This document shows, one piece after another, positions 43,327-49,953 of a DNA stretch of 64,000 nt. Source of the DNA: Comamonas odontotermitis (GTDB lineage Bacteria; Pseudomonadota; Gammaproteobacteria; Burkholderiales; Burkholderiaceae_C); assembly GCF_020080045.1 (NCBI RefSeq), contig NZ_CP083451.1, positions 2,356,001-2,420,000 on the forward strand, read 5' to 3'. Position 1 is the stretch's first letter, and the number at the start of each line of letters is the position of its first letter. The position numbers and the translations under genes are program-made. The notes under the pieces are model-generated. The model ran no database searches, was not told where the DNA came from, and saw only the letters and a program-made list of their open reading frames with translations.

Positions 43327-44006
43327 TCCGTCCCCCGATGAACTGTTGGCGGGGTCAGCCGCAGCGCGATGGATGGCCGCACAAATGCGACTCTGTGCGC
43401 GCTGGGCACTCCAAGCCTTAATGGATAAGCGGATTGCGATATTGATTCAAGAGCATCCACCACAATGCTTGCCGTGCCCGCCCGCACCAGCCGCAGGCTC
43501 GGCACATGGACAGTGGCAACCGCCGAGGGCGTGCCCAGGCGCAGGGGCTTGGACGATGCAGCAAACCCAACCCGGACTGCGGCAGGCTGTCCCAGGGACA
43601 ACGGCTGCGCACCTGCGGCAAAGGCCACGGGGGTTGCGGATGGCGTGCCAAGTCGCAGCGGAATAGCCCCCGAAGTCGTTGCAGAGACAGGCCCCGCCTC
43701 TGCTCGGGGTGTGCCCAAGGCAAGCGGAAACGTGCTCTTGGCGAGCACATCCGTATGGGATGGCGTCTGAATCTGCAGCGCACTGTGGTATTCGGTCTTG
43801 ACGAGGCGAATGCTGGGGATCACCAGATCCACATCAAAGCCCACCTTGGCGCGCAGCGGCCCCAGCCGCAAAGGGTGGCTGCCCAGCCCTTCCAACTGGA
43901 ACTCCGCCATGTGCTGGCCAGTCACCACCAGGCGAATGCTCGGCGTGCCCGAAGCCGATTCGCCGTTGGTGTTGATGGCTGCGCCGTTGATGAGCGGGTA
44001 AGACAT
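43320..44006 (-). CDS. Repeat-containing phage structural protein, 228 aa
   Basis: The protein is built from about six copies of a repeat of 22-36 residues with core (x)PLRLGTPSAxxVxF: HPLRLGPLRAKVGF, FPLALGTPRAEAGP, IPLRLGTPSATPVAF, QPLSLGQPAAVRVGF, KPLRLGTPSAVATV and YPLRLGVPSAHRVAF. Each unit would give two short strands, so a beta-solenoid or fibre-like rod is plausible. N-terminus MSYPLINGAAINTNG. It overlaps the propeller-like gene by seven bases. Function within the tail unknown. Confidence 0.65.
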   Translation of the reverse strand: MSYPLINGAAINTNGESASGTPSIRLVVTGQHMAEFQLEGLGSHPLRLGPLRAKVGFDVDLVIPSIRLVKTEYHSALQIQTPSHTDVLAKSTFPLALGTPRAEAGPVSATTSGAIPLRLGTPSATPVAFAAGAQPLSLGQPAAVRVGFAASSKPLRLGTPSAVATVHVPSLRLVRAGTASIVVDALESISQSAYPLRLGVPSAHRVAFVRPSIALRLTPPTVHRGTEC

Positions 44007-45080
44007 TTATGCGCCCGCGTCGAAGAAGAAGCCGCGCCAGTAGAAGCGCCCATAGAACTTGCCCGTGGCCGGCGTGTCTACCCGGAATCGGATGCCGGAG
44101 ACAATCCCGCCATAGCTTGCAACAGGAATGCGGTGCACCTGGTTGGCTTTGGTGACCGTATCCAGCGCAACATGGTCAACCAGCGAGTGCTCGGTGTCCT
44201 CACCCCGCAGGAGGATGGATACCACCGGAGCTGTCGTAGCTTCGTAGTAGGTGCAGATGAAGCCCACTTCCGACAGCACCAGGCTGGAAGTCTGGCTGGG
44301 CATGTTCAGGATGATGTTCAACGGGTCCGGAATAGGCACCCATTGCCCCACCTCAGCTCCAGCATCAGGCCCGATGGCTGGAAATGGCGAACCCGATGCG
44401 TCAAAACTCGCCAGCGGCGTGTGGATGTACTCTGAGCTGGAGTGGTAGTCGCCCAGGTCAAGCAGGTAGTTGAAGCCGGTCGCCGTTGGCGCCTTGACGA
44501 TACTGCGGTCCGAGAGAAAGCCACCCTCTGCATAGGCTGGAATATCGTTACCCAGTTCCAGGTATGCAGTGCCCCCTACTGACTCCTGAGACATATTCAT
44601 GTCCTGCTGGAATTCGCCCTGGTCTCCAGATACAGCACTTGCATGCAGGCTCTGGAGCAAATGCACGCCAGAAATCTGCACCACGTTGTAATTGTTGGCC
44701 ACCCGGCCATTCACCACAAAGGAGCGCTGCCCGTCACGGTCTGCCCGATATGTGCCAGATTCATCCGTCTGCAGGAAATTCTTGAGCTGCCCTGCGGTGA
44801 TGCGGGCCTGGAACTTTGATCCTGCCGGCCAATCCCGTGCAGACGTACCTTCCTTGCCGCGCTCCACCGTGAAATTGACGCCATCAGCGGTCAGGATGGA
44901 AACAATCTCATATTCACCAGGTATGGCGTCATTGGTGATGGTCGCACGCTGCAACAGGCGCCCGCTGGAAAAATCAGCGAAAGCAGCACTGTCCGCCACC
45001 TCGATCACGGTGGCATCGATCAGGATGGCCTGCGCCAAGGTTGTGTCAGCGTTGTTGCTGAAACCGTCCTTTTTGATCAT
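44007..45080 (-). CDS. Phage structural protein, 357 aa
   Basis: N-terminal segment DGFSNNADTTLAQAILIDAT then GRLLQRATITN and YEIVSILTADGVNFTVERGK-EGTSARDWPAGS. This is the common phage tail domain with 'i.v.r..eGt.a..w.aGt', found at the N-terminus of fibre and baseplate proteins. The C-terminal half is a beta-sandwich-like region (GQWVPIPDPLNIILNMPSQT ... KFYGRFYWRGFFFDAG). Likely a virion appendage base. Confidence 0.65.
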   Translation of the reverse strand: MIKKDGFSNNADTTLAQAILIDATVIEVADSAAFADFSSGRLLQRATITNDAIPGEYEIVSILTADGVNFTVERGKEGTSARDWPAGSKFQARITAGQLKNFLQTDESGTYRADRDGQRSFVVNGRVANNYNVVQISGVHLLQSLHASAVSGDQGEFQQDMNMSQESVGGTAYLELGNDIPAYAEGGFLSDRSIVKAPTATGFNYLLDLGDYHSSSEYIHTPLASFDASGSPFPAIGPDAGAEVGQWVPIPDPLNIILNMPSQTSSLVLSEVGFICTYYEATTAPVVSILLRGEDTEHSLVDHVALDTVTKANQVHRIPVASYGGIVSGIRFRVDTPATGKFYGRFYWRGFFFDAGA

Positions 45081-45090
45081 GGCTGGCCCC

Positions 45091-45903
45091 TTATGCTGGG
45101 ATCAGCGAGAAGATCTTGGCGTTGCCATCCGACCAGCGCAGCTTGAATCCGCCGCCATTGCCAGCGAAAGGCAGGCCCATGATGTCATCCTTGATGATCT
45201 GCAGTACAGGCGAAGTGGCGGCATCGGCACCCTGGCGGTACAGTGCAACAGAACCAGGTGATTTGCCTGCAGGGACTGTGCCGAAATCCACATCGGTGGC
45301 ATCAAAGACACCGCCAGTGATGGATTTGCCAGTCAGCTCAACGGGCGTGCCGATGATCTCGCCCAGGTCGGCCAAGTTTTGGTAGGTGCCTTCATGGTCA
45401 AAGGTGGCCGGCAACATCGCAACCTTGAGGGTATCCGTGAGGAAGTTCACCCCAGCCTTCATCACCAGCTCGCCGCCAGAGGGAATGAAGGGGTCATTGA
45501 GCACTGCGATCTTGTCCGGACCATCATTCCAAGGGAAGTTGATCGCGCCGCCATTGGTCGCCATGGGCAAGCCGGTCACAGTGTCAAAGAAGAACAGTAG
45601 CGGCGAAGTCGAGGCGTTGCCAGTGTTCTTGTAAATCGCCACGGACTTGGCCGTATTCCCAGGCGGCAGCGGGTCGGTCGCCACATCGTCAGCGTCGAAC
45701 ACTCCGCCCGTCACATCCTTGTTGGCCAGCACCATGTCTGTGCCAATGCGTGTTCCCAGGTTGCTCAGGAACTCATGCGCAACGCTGTAGGTGTAGGTGG
45801 GAGGCAGGAGCGCGACACGAAGGTCGTCGTTGAGCAGGTTGATCTGGGCGGAGAGCAGTTTCTCCATCCCCTTTGGATAGCTGGTATTGGGCACTTGGCG
45901 CAC
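45091..45903 (-). CDS. Phage structural protein with duplicated domain, 270 aa
   Basis: Two tandem copies of a domain of about 120 residues. The first runs NLLNDDLRVALLPPTYTYSV to LPMATNGGAINFPWNDGPDK, the second NFLTDTLKVAMLPATFDHEG to LPFAGNGGGFKLRWSDGNAK. In between, both have 'LGTRIGT/LGEIIGT', 'TGGVFDADDV/TGGVFDATDV' and 'KSVAIYKNTGNASTSPLL/GSVALYRQGADAATSPVL'. This domain is recurrent in phage minor structural proteins as a single copy, so here an internal duplication has occurred. The start ATG follows a phage late motif by 46 bases. Confidence 0.7.
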   Translation of the reverse strand: MRQVPNTSYPKGMEKLLSAQINLLNDDLRVALLPPTYTYSVAHEFLSNLGTRIGTDMVLANKDVTGGVFDADDVATDPLPPGNTAKSVAIYKNTGNASTSPLLFFFDTVTGLPMATNGGAINFPWNDGPDKIAVLNDPFIPSGGELVMKAGVNFLTDTLKVAMLPATFDHEGTYQNLADLGEIIGTPVELTGKSITGGVFDATDVDFGTVPAGKSPGSVALYRQGADAATSPVLQIIKDDIMGLPFAGNGGGFKLRWSDGNAKIFSLIPA

Positions 45904-45949
45904 TCCTGGTTGATGGTTTCCAAGGAGTGTTCCAGTGAAGAAGCTTGGT

Positions 45950-45970
45950 GGCGAACCCTAGAGGGGTGAC
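45950..45970 (-). promoter_or_regulatory. Phage late motif, site C
   Basis: Minus strand GTCACCCCTCTAGGGTTCGC ending in C; identical to site A over its core. 46 bases upstream of the duplicated-domain gene. Confidence 0.65.
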
Positions 45971-45977
45971 GAAGCCA

Positions 45978-46541
45978 TCAAGCAAATTTCCATAATGCTT
46001 CGTAGATTTGCTTCTTGATGAGGCTAGTGTCTATCGACCAGACCTCACTGGGCGTTGCACCATCAAAAGCCTTCAGGCCGTGCAGCGTCGCCAACTCGTG
46101 GTGAGCAGCCTCCAATGCCTTGATTAGCACCGACAAATCTCGCACAGGCATTTCTTGGGCCAAAAGGTCACCCATCGCACTTGCCACATGGCGGTTGGCG
46201 TTTTCTGCTTTCTGTGCTGTATCGGAATATTTCTCCCCGATGAACGAACGCGAACCAGGAGTTGGATGTGCAGCGCATGCAGATTGGACTCTGAGCGATG
46301 GGGGTTCGTAAATAGATGCAGAAAGTGCTTCATGAAATTCACGAACTTTCTCTGCTTCCTTCCTGAAAACCTCATCGCGCGCCTCTATGCAAGCTGATTG
46401 GCCAGCAGCAAACAGCTCAAGCGACCTAGCCTCTCGCTCTTTTCGCTGCTTGCGGTCATTGAACACATAGACAAACGCCGTCAATGACAGTGCCAGCGCG
46501 ACAAAGCACAGCGCCCAAGTTACTCCATCCAAGAGATCCAT
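45978..46541 (-). CDS. Membrane-anchored hypothetical protein, 187 aa
   Basis: N-terminal membrane helix (WALCFVALALSLTAFVYVFN) followed by a basic stop-transfer KQRKERE and a cytosolic or periplasmic helical domain. No recognised family. The last gene read leftwards before the conversion block; it may be part of superinfection exclusion (membrane-anchored proteins are common there) but nothing in the sequence proves this. A phage late motif lies 65 bases upstream. Confidence 0.6.
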   Translation of the reverse strand: MDLLDGVTWALCFVALALSLTAFVYVFNDRKQRKEREARSLELFAAGQSACIEARDEVFRKEAEKVREFHEALSASIYEPPSLRVQSACAAHPTPGSRSFIGEKYSDTAQKAENANRHVASAMGDLLAQEMPVRDLSVLIKALEAAHHELATLHGLKAFDGATPSEVWSIDTSLIKKQIYEALWKFA

Positions 46542-46606
46542 CGTCAGCCTTCCACGCCGCCCACCGAGGCGGCTTTCGCTTCATGGTCGGCTATGGCAAG
46601 GGGGTG

Positions 46607-46627
46607 GGCAAGCCCTAGAGGGGGATT
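46607..46627 (-). promoter_or_regulatory. Phage late motif, site D
   Basis: Minus strand AATCCCCCTCTAGGGCTTGC ending in C, with one change (GGGCTT for GGGTTC). A weaker half-like copy (AACCCCCTATGGCGTGAC) starts about 20 bases further upstream. The mazEF operon starts divergently 70 bases away. Confidence 0.55.
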
Positions 46628-46695
46628 GGTCACGCCATAGGGGGTTGCACAAGCATCTCAAAAGTTATAACATAGTAATAACTTCAGGAGATCAT

Positions 46696-46998
46696 ATGGA
46701 ACTAACTATTCGCGCATTTGGAAACAGCAAAGGCATCGTCTTGCCTAAGGCACTCCTGTCTCAGGCGGGCCTAACTGGCGCAACAGTTGCAAGTGCAGAG
46801 GTATTGGAGGGCGCTATTGTTATCAAGGCTCTCCCATCCGTTCGCAATGGATGGGCAGATGCTGCAGCCAAAGTTGCAGCAGCTAAAGATGATCACCTTG
46901 TCATGGGTGAGTTCTCGAATGCTGGAGACGAAAACTTGGCATGGGACGATTCGCCTGCCCCTCTGGCAAATGCACCCAAGGAGGCCGTGGAGTGGTAA
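46696..46998 (+). CDS. MazE-like antitoxin (AbrB/SpoVT fold)
   Basis: A 100-residue protein whose first half is the swapped-hairpin DNA-binding fold (MELTIRAFGNSKGIVLPKAL, family: 'i.k.GnS.girlPk.ll...gl'), and whose acidic C-terminus (GDENLAWDDSPAPLANAP) would bind and neutralise MazF. AGGAG precedes the ATG. The next gene starts inside its 3' end. Autorepression by the MazE-MazF complex is the usual control. Located in the prophage conversion block on the strand opposite to the late genes. Confidence 0.85.
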   Translation: MELTIRAFGNSKGIVLPKALLSQAGLTGATVASAEVLEGAIVIKALPSVRNGWADAAAKVAAAKDDHLVMGEFSNAGDENLAWDDSPAPLANAPKEAVEW

Positions 46999-47327
46999 GC
47001 AGCAGCCAACACGTCAAACGCGGCGAAATCTGGCTGGTCAACCTTGACCCAACCCAGGGAAAAGAAATCCAGAAGACCCGACCCTGTGTGGTGCTGACAC
47101 CCAACGAAATGAACTTCGAAATGGGAATCGTGACTGTCGCACCAATGACGACTGGCAGCCACCCAGCGCCGTTCCGCGTTCCGGTCACCTTTCAGAGCAC
47201 CAAAGGCTTGATCCTACTCGATCAAATGCGAGCAGTAGACAAGTCACGGCTGGTTGAGTGCAGAGGCGAGGTGAAGAGCCAAGTGGTTCAGTCTTGCCTC
47301 AAAGTTCTACAAGAAATGTATTCCTGA
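46992..47327 (+). CDS. MazF-like mRNA interferase toxin
   Basis: A 111-residue PemK/MazF endoribonuclease. KRGEIWLVNLDPTQGKEIQK then TRPCVVLTPNEMN is the conserved N-terminal signature (Arg in 'kTRPvvvls'), and FRVPVTFQSTKGLILLDQMR-AVDKSRL is the second. Start codon is a GTG inside the antitoxin gene, seven bases before its end, with AAGGAGG six bases upstream; the overlap couples toxin to antitoxin synthesis. Probably stabilises the prophage or acts in exclusion. Confidence 0.9.
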   Translation: MVSSSQHVKRGEIWLVNLDPTQGKEIQKTRPCVVLTPNEMNFEMGIVTVAPMTTGSHPAPFRVPVTFQSTKGLILLDQMRAVDKSRLVECRGEVKSQVVQSCLKVLQEMYS

Positions 47328-47339
47328 GCTGTCAGCCAA

Positions 47340-48176
47340 ATGAACACAAGACTTGCTTCAAGCCTCTCGCACTACTTCACTGCGCGCTGGCACCGTGGCC
47401 CCAAGGTGCACATTGCACCGACAGCCCGTGACTTGCCTGTACCAGCACCGGAAGACGCGCGCGGTTTGTACTGGCGCGGTGATGTGCACCTGGTTGCCGC
47501 CCAGCCAATGGACTCATTTGCACAGGCGCTGGTGCATGAAGCTGTTGGCCACCACGGGCTCCGGCAACTGATGGGTAGCGAGTGGAAGCACTTCATGCGT
47601 CACATCAGCGATGGGATTCGTGCTGGTGAACCTGGGCTGCAGCACATCCGCAGGCATATCCGCCGCTCTTACACGGACGATGCTGGCCGCTACATGCTCA
47701 CCTCAAGGCAGGAGGCCGACGAGGTTGCAGCCTATGTGGCAGAAGAAATGGTTTGCTATGCAACCGGGAGCATCAAACCGGACCGGCCACTGACTCAGGC
47801 GCTTCAAGCAGTCAAAGGTCGGGTTCTGCGCGAAGGACTCTGCCTCGACCGCAATGTCTCTCGATCCGAGCTTGAAGGTGCCCTCTTTCTCGCTGCCAAG
47901 CACTTGGAAGGCTGGCCCTGGCTGCCAGTGCGTCACCGCATTAGGAGGTTTTGGGGCACTTGCGCTAATATGCTAGGCATGGTTGACAAGTACAAGCCTC
48001 CTATGTCCATGGCCGAGTCCGAGCGTTTGCTGCGGAATGAGGCTCAGCGGATTAAAGACAAGGAAGAACGCGCTTTCCTATTCAATGGAATATTCGGAAT
48101 TCTGTGCCTCATTGGACTAGTAGTGTGTGCAGTGCTTGTACTACTTGGCTTCGGAAAAATTTTCTTCGGCCACTAA
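47340..48176 (+). CDS. Zincin-like protein with C-terminal membrane anchor, 278 aa
   Basis: Residues 62-75 read QALVHEAVGHHGLR. This HEAVGHxGLR motif is known from phage polyvalent proteins and resembles a zinc metallopeptidase site, although the spacing is HExxxH rather than HExxH. A possible third ligand is in RQEADEVAAYVAEEMVCYAT. Residues about 245-272 form a strong membrane helix (GIFGILCLIGLVVCAVLVLL), with a Lys-rich segment before it, so the catalytic part would face the cytosol. It starts 13 bases after mazF and probably shares its transcript. Substrate unknown. Confidence 0.65.
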   Translation: MNTRLASSLSHYFTARWHRGPKVHIAPTARDLPVPAPEDARGLYWRGDVHLVAAQPMDSFAQALVHEAVGHHGLRQLMGSEWKHFMRHISDGIRAGEPGLQHIRRHIRRSYTDDAGRYMLTSRQEADEVAAYVAEEMVCYATGSIKPDRPLTQALQAVKGRVLREGLCLDRNVSRSELEGALFLAAKHLEGWPWLPVRHRIRRFWGTCANMLGMVDKYKPPMSMAESERLLRNEAQRIKDKEERAFLFNGIFGILCLIGLVVCAVLVLLGFGKIFFGH

Positions 48177-48194
48177 CCCCGCCCTCCCCCAAGA

Positions 48195-48222
48195 CGAGCC
48201 CACTGATGTGGGCTTTTTGCTG
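48195..48222 (+). terminator. Terminator after the mazEF-zincin operon
   Basis: GAGCCCAC-TGAT-GTGGGCTTTTTG: a clean stem-loop with a U-run about 20 bases after the zincin-like gene. Confidence 0.75.
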
Positions 48223-48341
48223 GGTGCGGGTGGACGAGGACACGCCGAATGCGAAGGCTTGAAGCATTTCTGCATCGTTCAGCTTATCCCATAGGAACTT
48301 CGAGATACATTGCCGTATATATTTACTTCGAACAACACTCA

Positions 48342-48626
48342 ATGAATGACTCTTCACCCAAAGACATCAAGCGCTCTATCAGAAATAAGTACAAACGCCG
48401 ATTGCGTTGGCTCGCTCATGCTGTAGAACAATATGGATTTGCAGCAACCGAACGCATTGAAAATGGAGGCAATATTCGAGATAGAGAAGATATAGAAGCG
48501 ATTCTCAAGGCCATTGAACCGTTAAAGAAATTTCTTCCCAAACAAGATGAGCGTGATGAGAAAGCCAACCGCAGCATCAGTGAAGCCCTTGGTATCGAAT
48601 TTACGCCCCTCGACAAAGATGCATAA
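48342..48626 (+). CDS. Hypothetical protein, 94 aa
   Basis: Starts MNDSSPKDIKRSIRNKYKRR. Highly charged, helical, no membrane segment; moderately AT-rich. The middle (YGFAATERIENGGNIRDRED) and the tail (ALGIEFTPLDKDA) are not recognised. I chose the ATG in AATGAATG; an upstream extension in frame lacks coding character. It may be part of the conversion block. Confidence 0.5.
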   Translation: MNDSSPKDIKRSIRNKYKRRLRWLAHAVEQYGFAATERIENGGNIRDREDIEAILKAIEPLKKFLPKQDERDEKANRSISEALGIEFTPLDKDA

Positions 48627-48645
48627 CTCTGTGCGCAAATATTCG

Positions 48646-48760
48646 CCGCCTTGACCCATCTCAAAGCGCCCTCCCCGCTACCGCTCTACCATCACCTTGC
48701 CTCTGGGAGCGGAGGCGCTTTGCTGTAAGTGCTTTGCCACCCCGGAGGTGGCATTTTTTT
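48646..48760 (+). ncRNA. Candidate small RNA, second copy
   Basis: CCGCCTTGACCCATCTCAAA, GCCTC-TGGGAGCG-GAGGC, TGCTGTAA and a terminator (TGCCACC-CCGG-AGGTGGCA plus seven T) in the same order as at 20.01 kb. About 80% of bases agree outside the terminator stem. No ORF. It follows the 94-residue gene after 20 bases. Confidence 0.5.
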
Positions 48761-48912
48761 ACCCACCATGTAGCACCTCCACAGATGGATGGCTTGGCCG
48801 GATAGACACCTCAAGGCGTAAGTCTTTGTGTAATCAGGATTTAGGGGATTAAAGAGAGTACTGTGGGGCGAGGCGATCCATCTTGCTTCGCCGCAATAGA
48901 CCGGAGGTCTAT

Positions 48913-49080
48913 ATGTTCTCCCTACTACTTTACAAGCGCCATCTTGAGTTCTGGCGCGATCTCCAAGAGATCTTCCTCAGGCCCCTAGAGGAAGTCACCC
49001 TTACACCCAAAGCAGCGCCTCCAGCCACTCCCGCCTATGACTCAGAACCAGCAGAGCCGAAGGTTCCGGAGCAAAGGTAG
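48913..49080 (+). CDS. Small hypothetical protein, 55 aa
   Basis: Starts MFSLLLYKRHLEFWRDLQEI with GGAGG seven bases before the ATG. A short amphipathic helix precedes a Pro/Ala/Glu-rich tail (APPATPAYDSEPAEPKVPEQ). Probably translated given the good ribosome-binding site; function unknown. Confidence 0.5.
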   Translation: MFSLLLYKRHLEFWRDLQEIFLRPLEEVTLTPKAAPPATPAYDSEPAEPKVPEQR

Positions 49081-49108
49081 CTGAGGCGGCAAGCCAGAAG
49101 CACACTCC

Positions 49109-49348
49109 ATGAGAAGCCCCCTAGATCATCTATCTACGCATATTCGCAATCTTCTTGCTGCTCATGGTGCTACAACCCTTGAACAGATTGCAGACATGTA
49201 TCCTCACAAGCTACTGAGCATGCGCAGATTTGGATTCAAGGCACTGCGAAAGGTCGAGTGGCTTCTGCCAGACCAACCCTATTTCGCTCAAACATCTCCC
49301 AAAAGACCATTGCGGTGCATGTGCTCATATTGCAGGAATGCAAAGTAG
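49109..49348 (+). CDS. RNA polymerase alpha-CTD-like mini-protein, 79 aa
   Basis: Residues 6-55 resemble the C-terminal domain of RNA polymerase alpha: LSTHIRNLLAAHGATTLEQI and ADMYPHKLLSMRRFGFKALR then KVEWLL, compared with 'LsvRs.NcLk...i.ti.dL......eLl.....GkKSl.Ei...L'. This helix-hairpin-helix-like domain binds UP elements and activators. A C-terminal CMCSYC cluster (three Cys) might bind metal. It stands alone rather than attached to an alpha N-terminal domain, and lies in the prophage conversion block. A role as a transcription modulator is inferred. Confidence 0.65.
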   Translation: MRSPLDHLSTHIRNLLAAHGATTLEQIADMYPHKLLSMRRFGFKALRKVEWLLPDQPYFAQTSPKRPLRCMCSYCRNAK

Positions 49349-49354
49349 CTTGCT

Positions 49355-49381
49355 ACTACCATCCGCCTTCGGGCGGTTTTT
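49355..49381 (+). terminator. Terminator after the alpha-CTD-like gene
   Basis: CCGCC-TTCG-GGCGG followed by TTTTTTG, shortly after the stop codon. Confidence 0.8.
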
Positions 49382-49391
49382 TGTTGCCTTG

Positions 49392-49432
49392 GCCACCGCC
49401 AGGTAAAAGAAAACCCGCCGAAGCGGGTTTTT
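49392..49432. terminator. 36-bp hairpin repeat copy 2, bidirectional terminator
   Basis: GCCACCGCCAGGTAAAAGAA then AACCCGC-CGAA-GCGGGTTTTT. The A-run on the left and T-run on the right allow it to end transcripts from both sides, here the alpha-CTD gene and the opposing rexAB-like pair. Two mismatches in 36 bases to the copy at 21.09 kb. Confidence 0.75.
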
Positions 49433-49454
49433 GACTCAGAGTTCAGCGAATGGT

Positions 49455-49946
49455 TCAGCCTCGCAAATCCTTTAGTGCAGTCTTTCTCCTAGTCTCAATA
49501 TCTGCCTGTAATCGTATGCTTTCAAGGAAGTGCTGCACTTCCTTATACCAATACGGCATCAATACAAGATAGGATAAACAAACGCCAAGTAGAAATCCAA
49601 ACGCTGCTGCATAGAGAACTGAAGTGGCAGGCAGATTCAAGACTGCTAGCAGCCAAGCAACAATGGTACAAGCCAATCCTATACCTGCCATCCAGAAAAT
49701 CCGCCCCCGAATTACCTCGAGCCGATAACCCAACCGCTCCTGCTCTCGAGACGAGAGCGATGACACTGAAGTATGAAGGCCATCGACCATACGAAGAACC
49801 ACGAACTCAATGGTCCAAGCAAAGGCGAATATTCCCGACAACCACTTGAGTGCACCAGGCTCAAGCAACTCAGGCAGCACGTACCATGCCAAGCCAAACA
49901 GAATTGGCGACATAGTCAGAATCACCAAGCGGAAAATCTTCAGCAT
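49455..49946 (-). CDS. Four-TM membrane protein, possible RexB-like partner
   Basis: A 163-residue inner-membrane protein with four hydrophobic segments: residues about 5-26 (FRLVILTMSPILFGLAWYVL), 34-52 (WLSGIFAFAWTIEFVVL), 80-103 (FWMAGIGLACTIVAWLLAVL) and 109-130 (VLYAAAFGFLLGVCLSYLVL). A charged loop with SSREQERLGY lies between the second and third, and the C-terminal tail is helical and charged. It starts eight bases after the stop of the 341-residue gene. Size and topology equal those of lambda RexB (144 residues, four TM), an ion-channel-like exclusion protein; no sequence identity is claimed. Confidence 0.65.
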   Translation of the reverse strand: MLKIFRLVILTMSPILFGLAWYVLPELLEPGALKWLSGIFAFAWTIEFVVLRMVDGLHTSVSSLSSREQERLGYRLEVIRGRIFWMAGIGLACTIVAWLLAVLNLPATSVLYAAAFGFLLGVCLSYLVLMPYWYKEVQHFLESIRLQADIETRRKTALKDLRG

Positions 49947-49953
49947 CTTTCTT

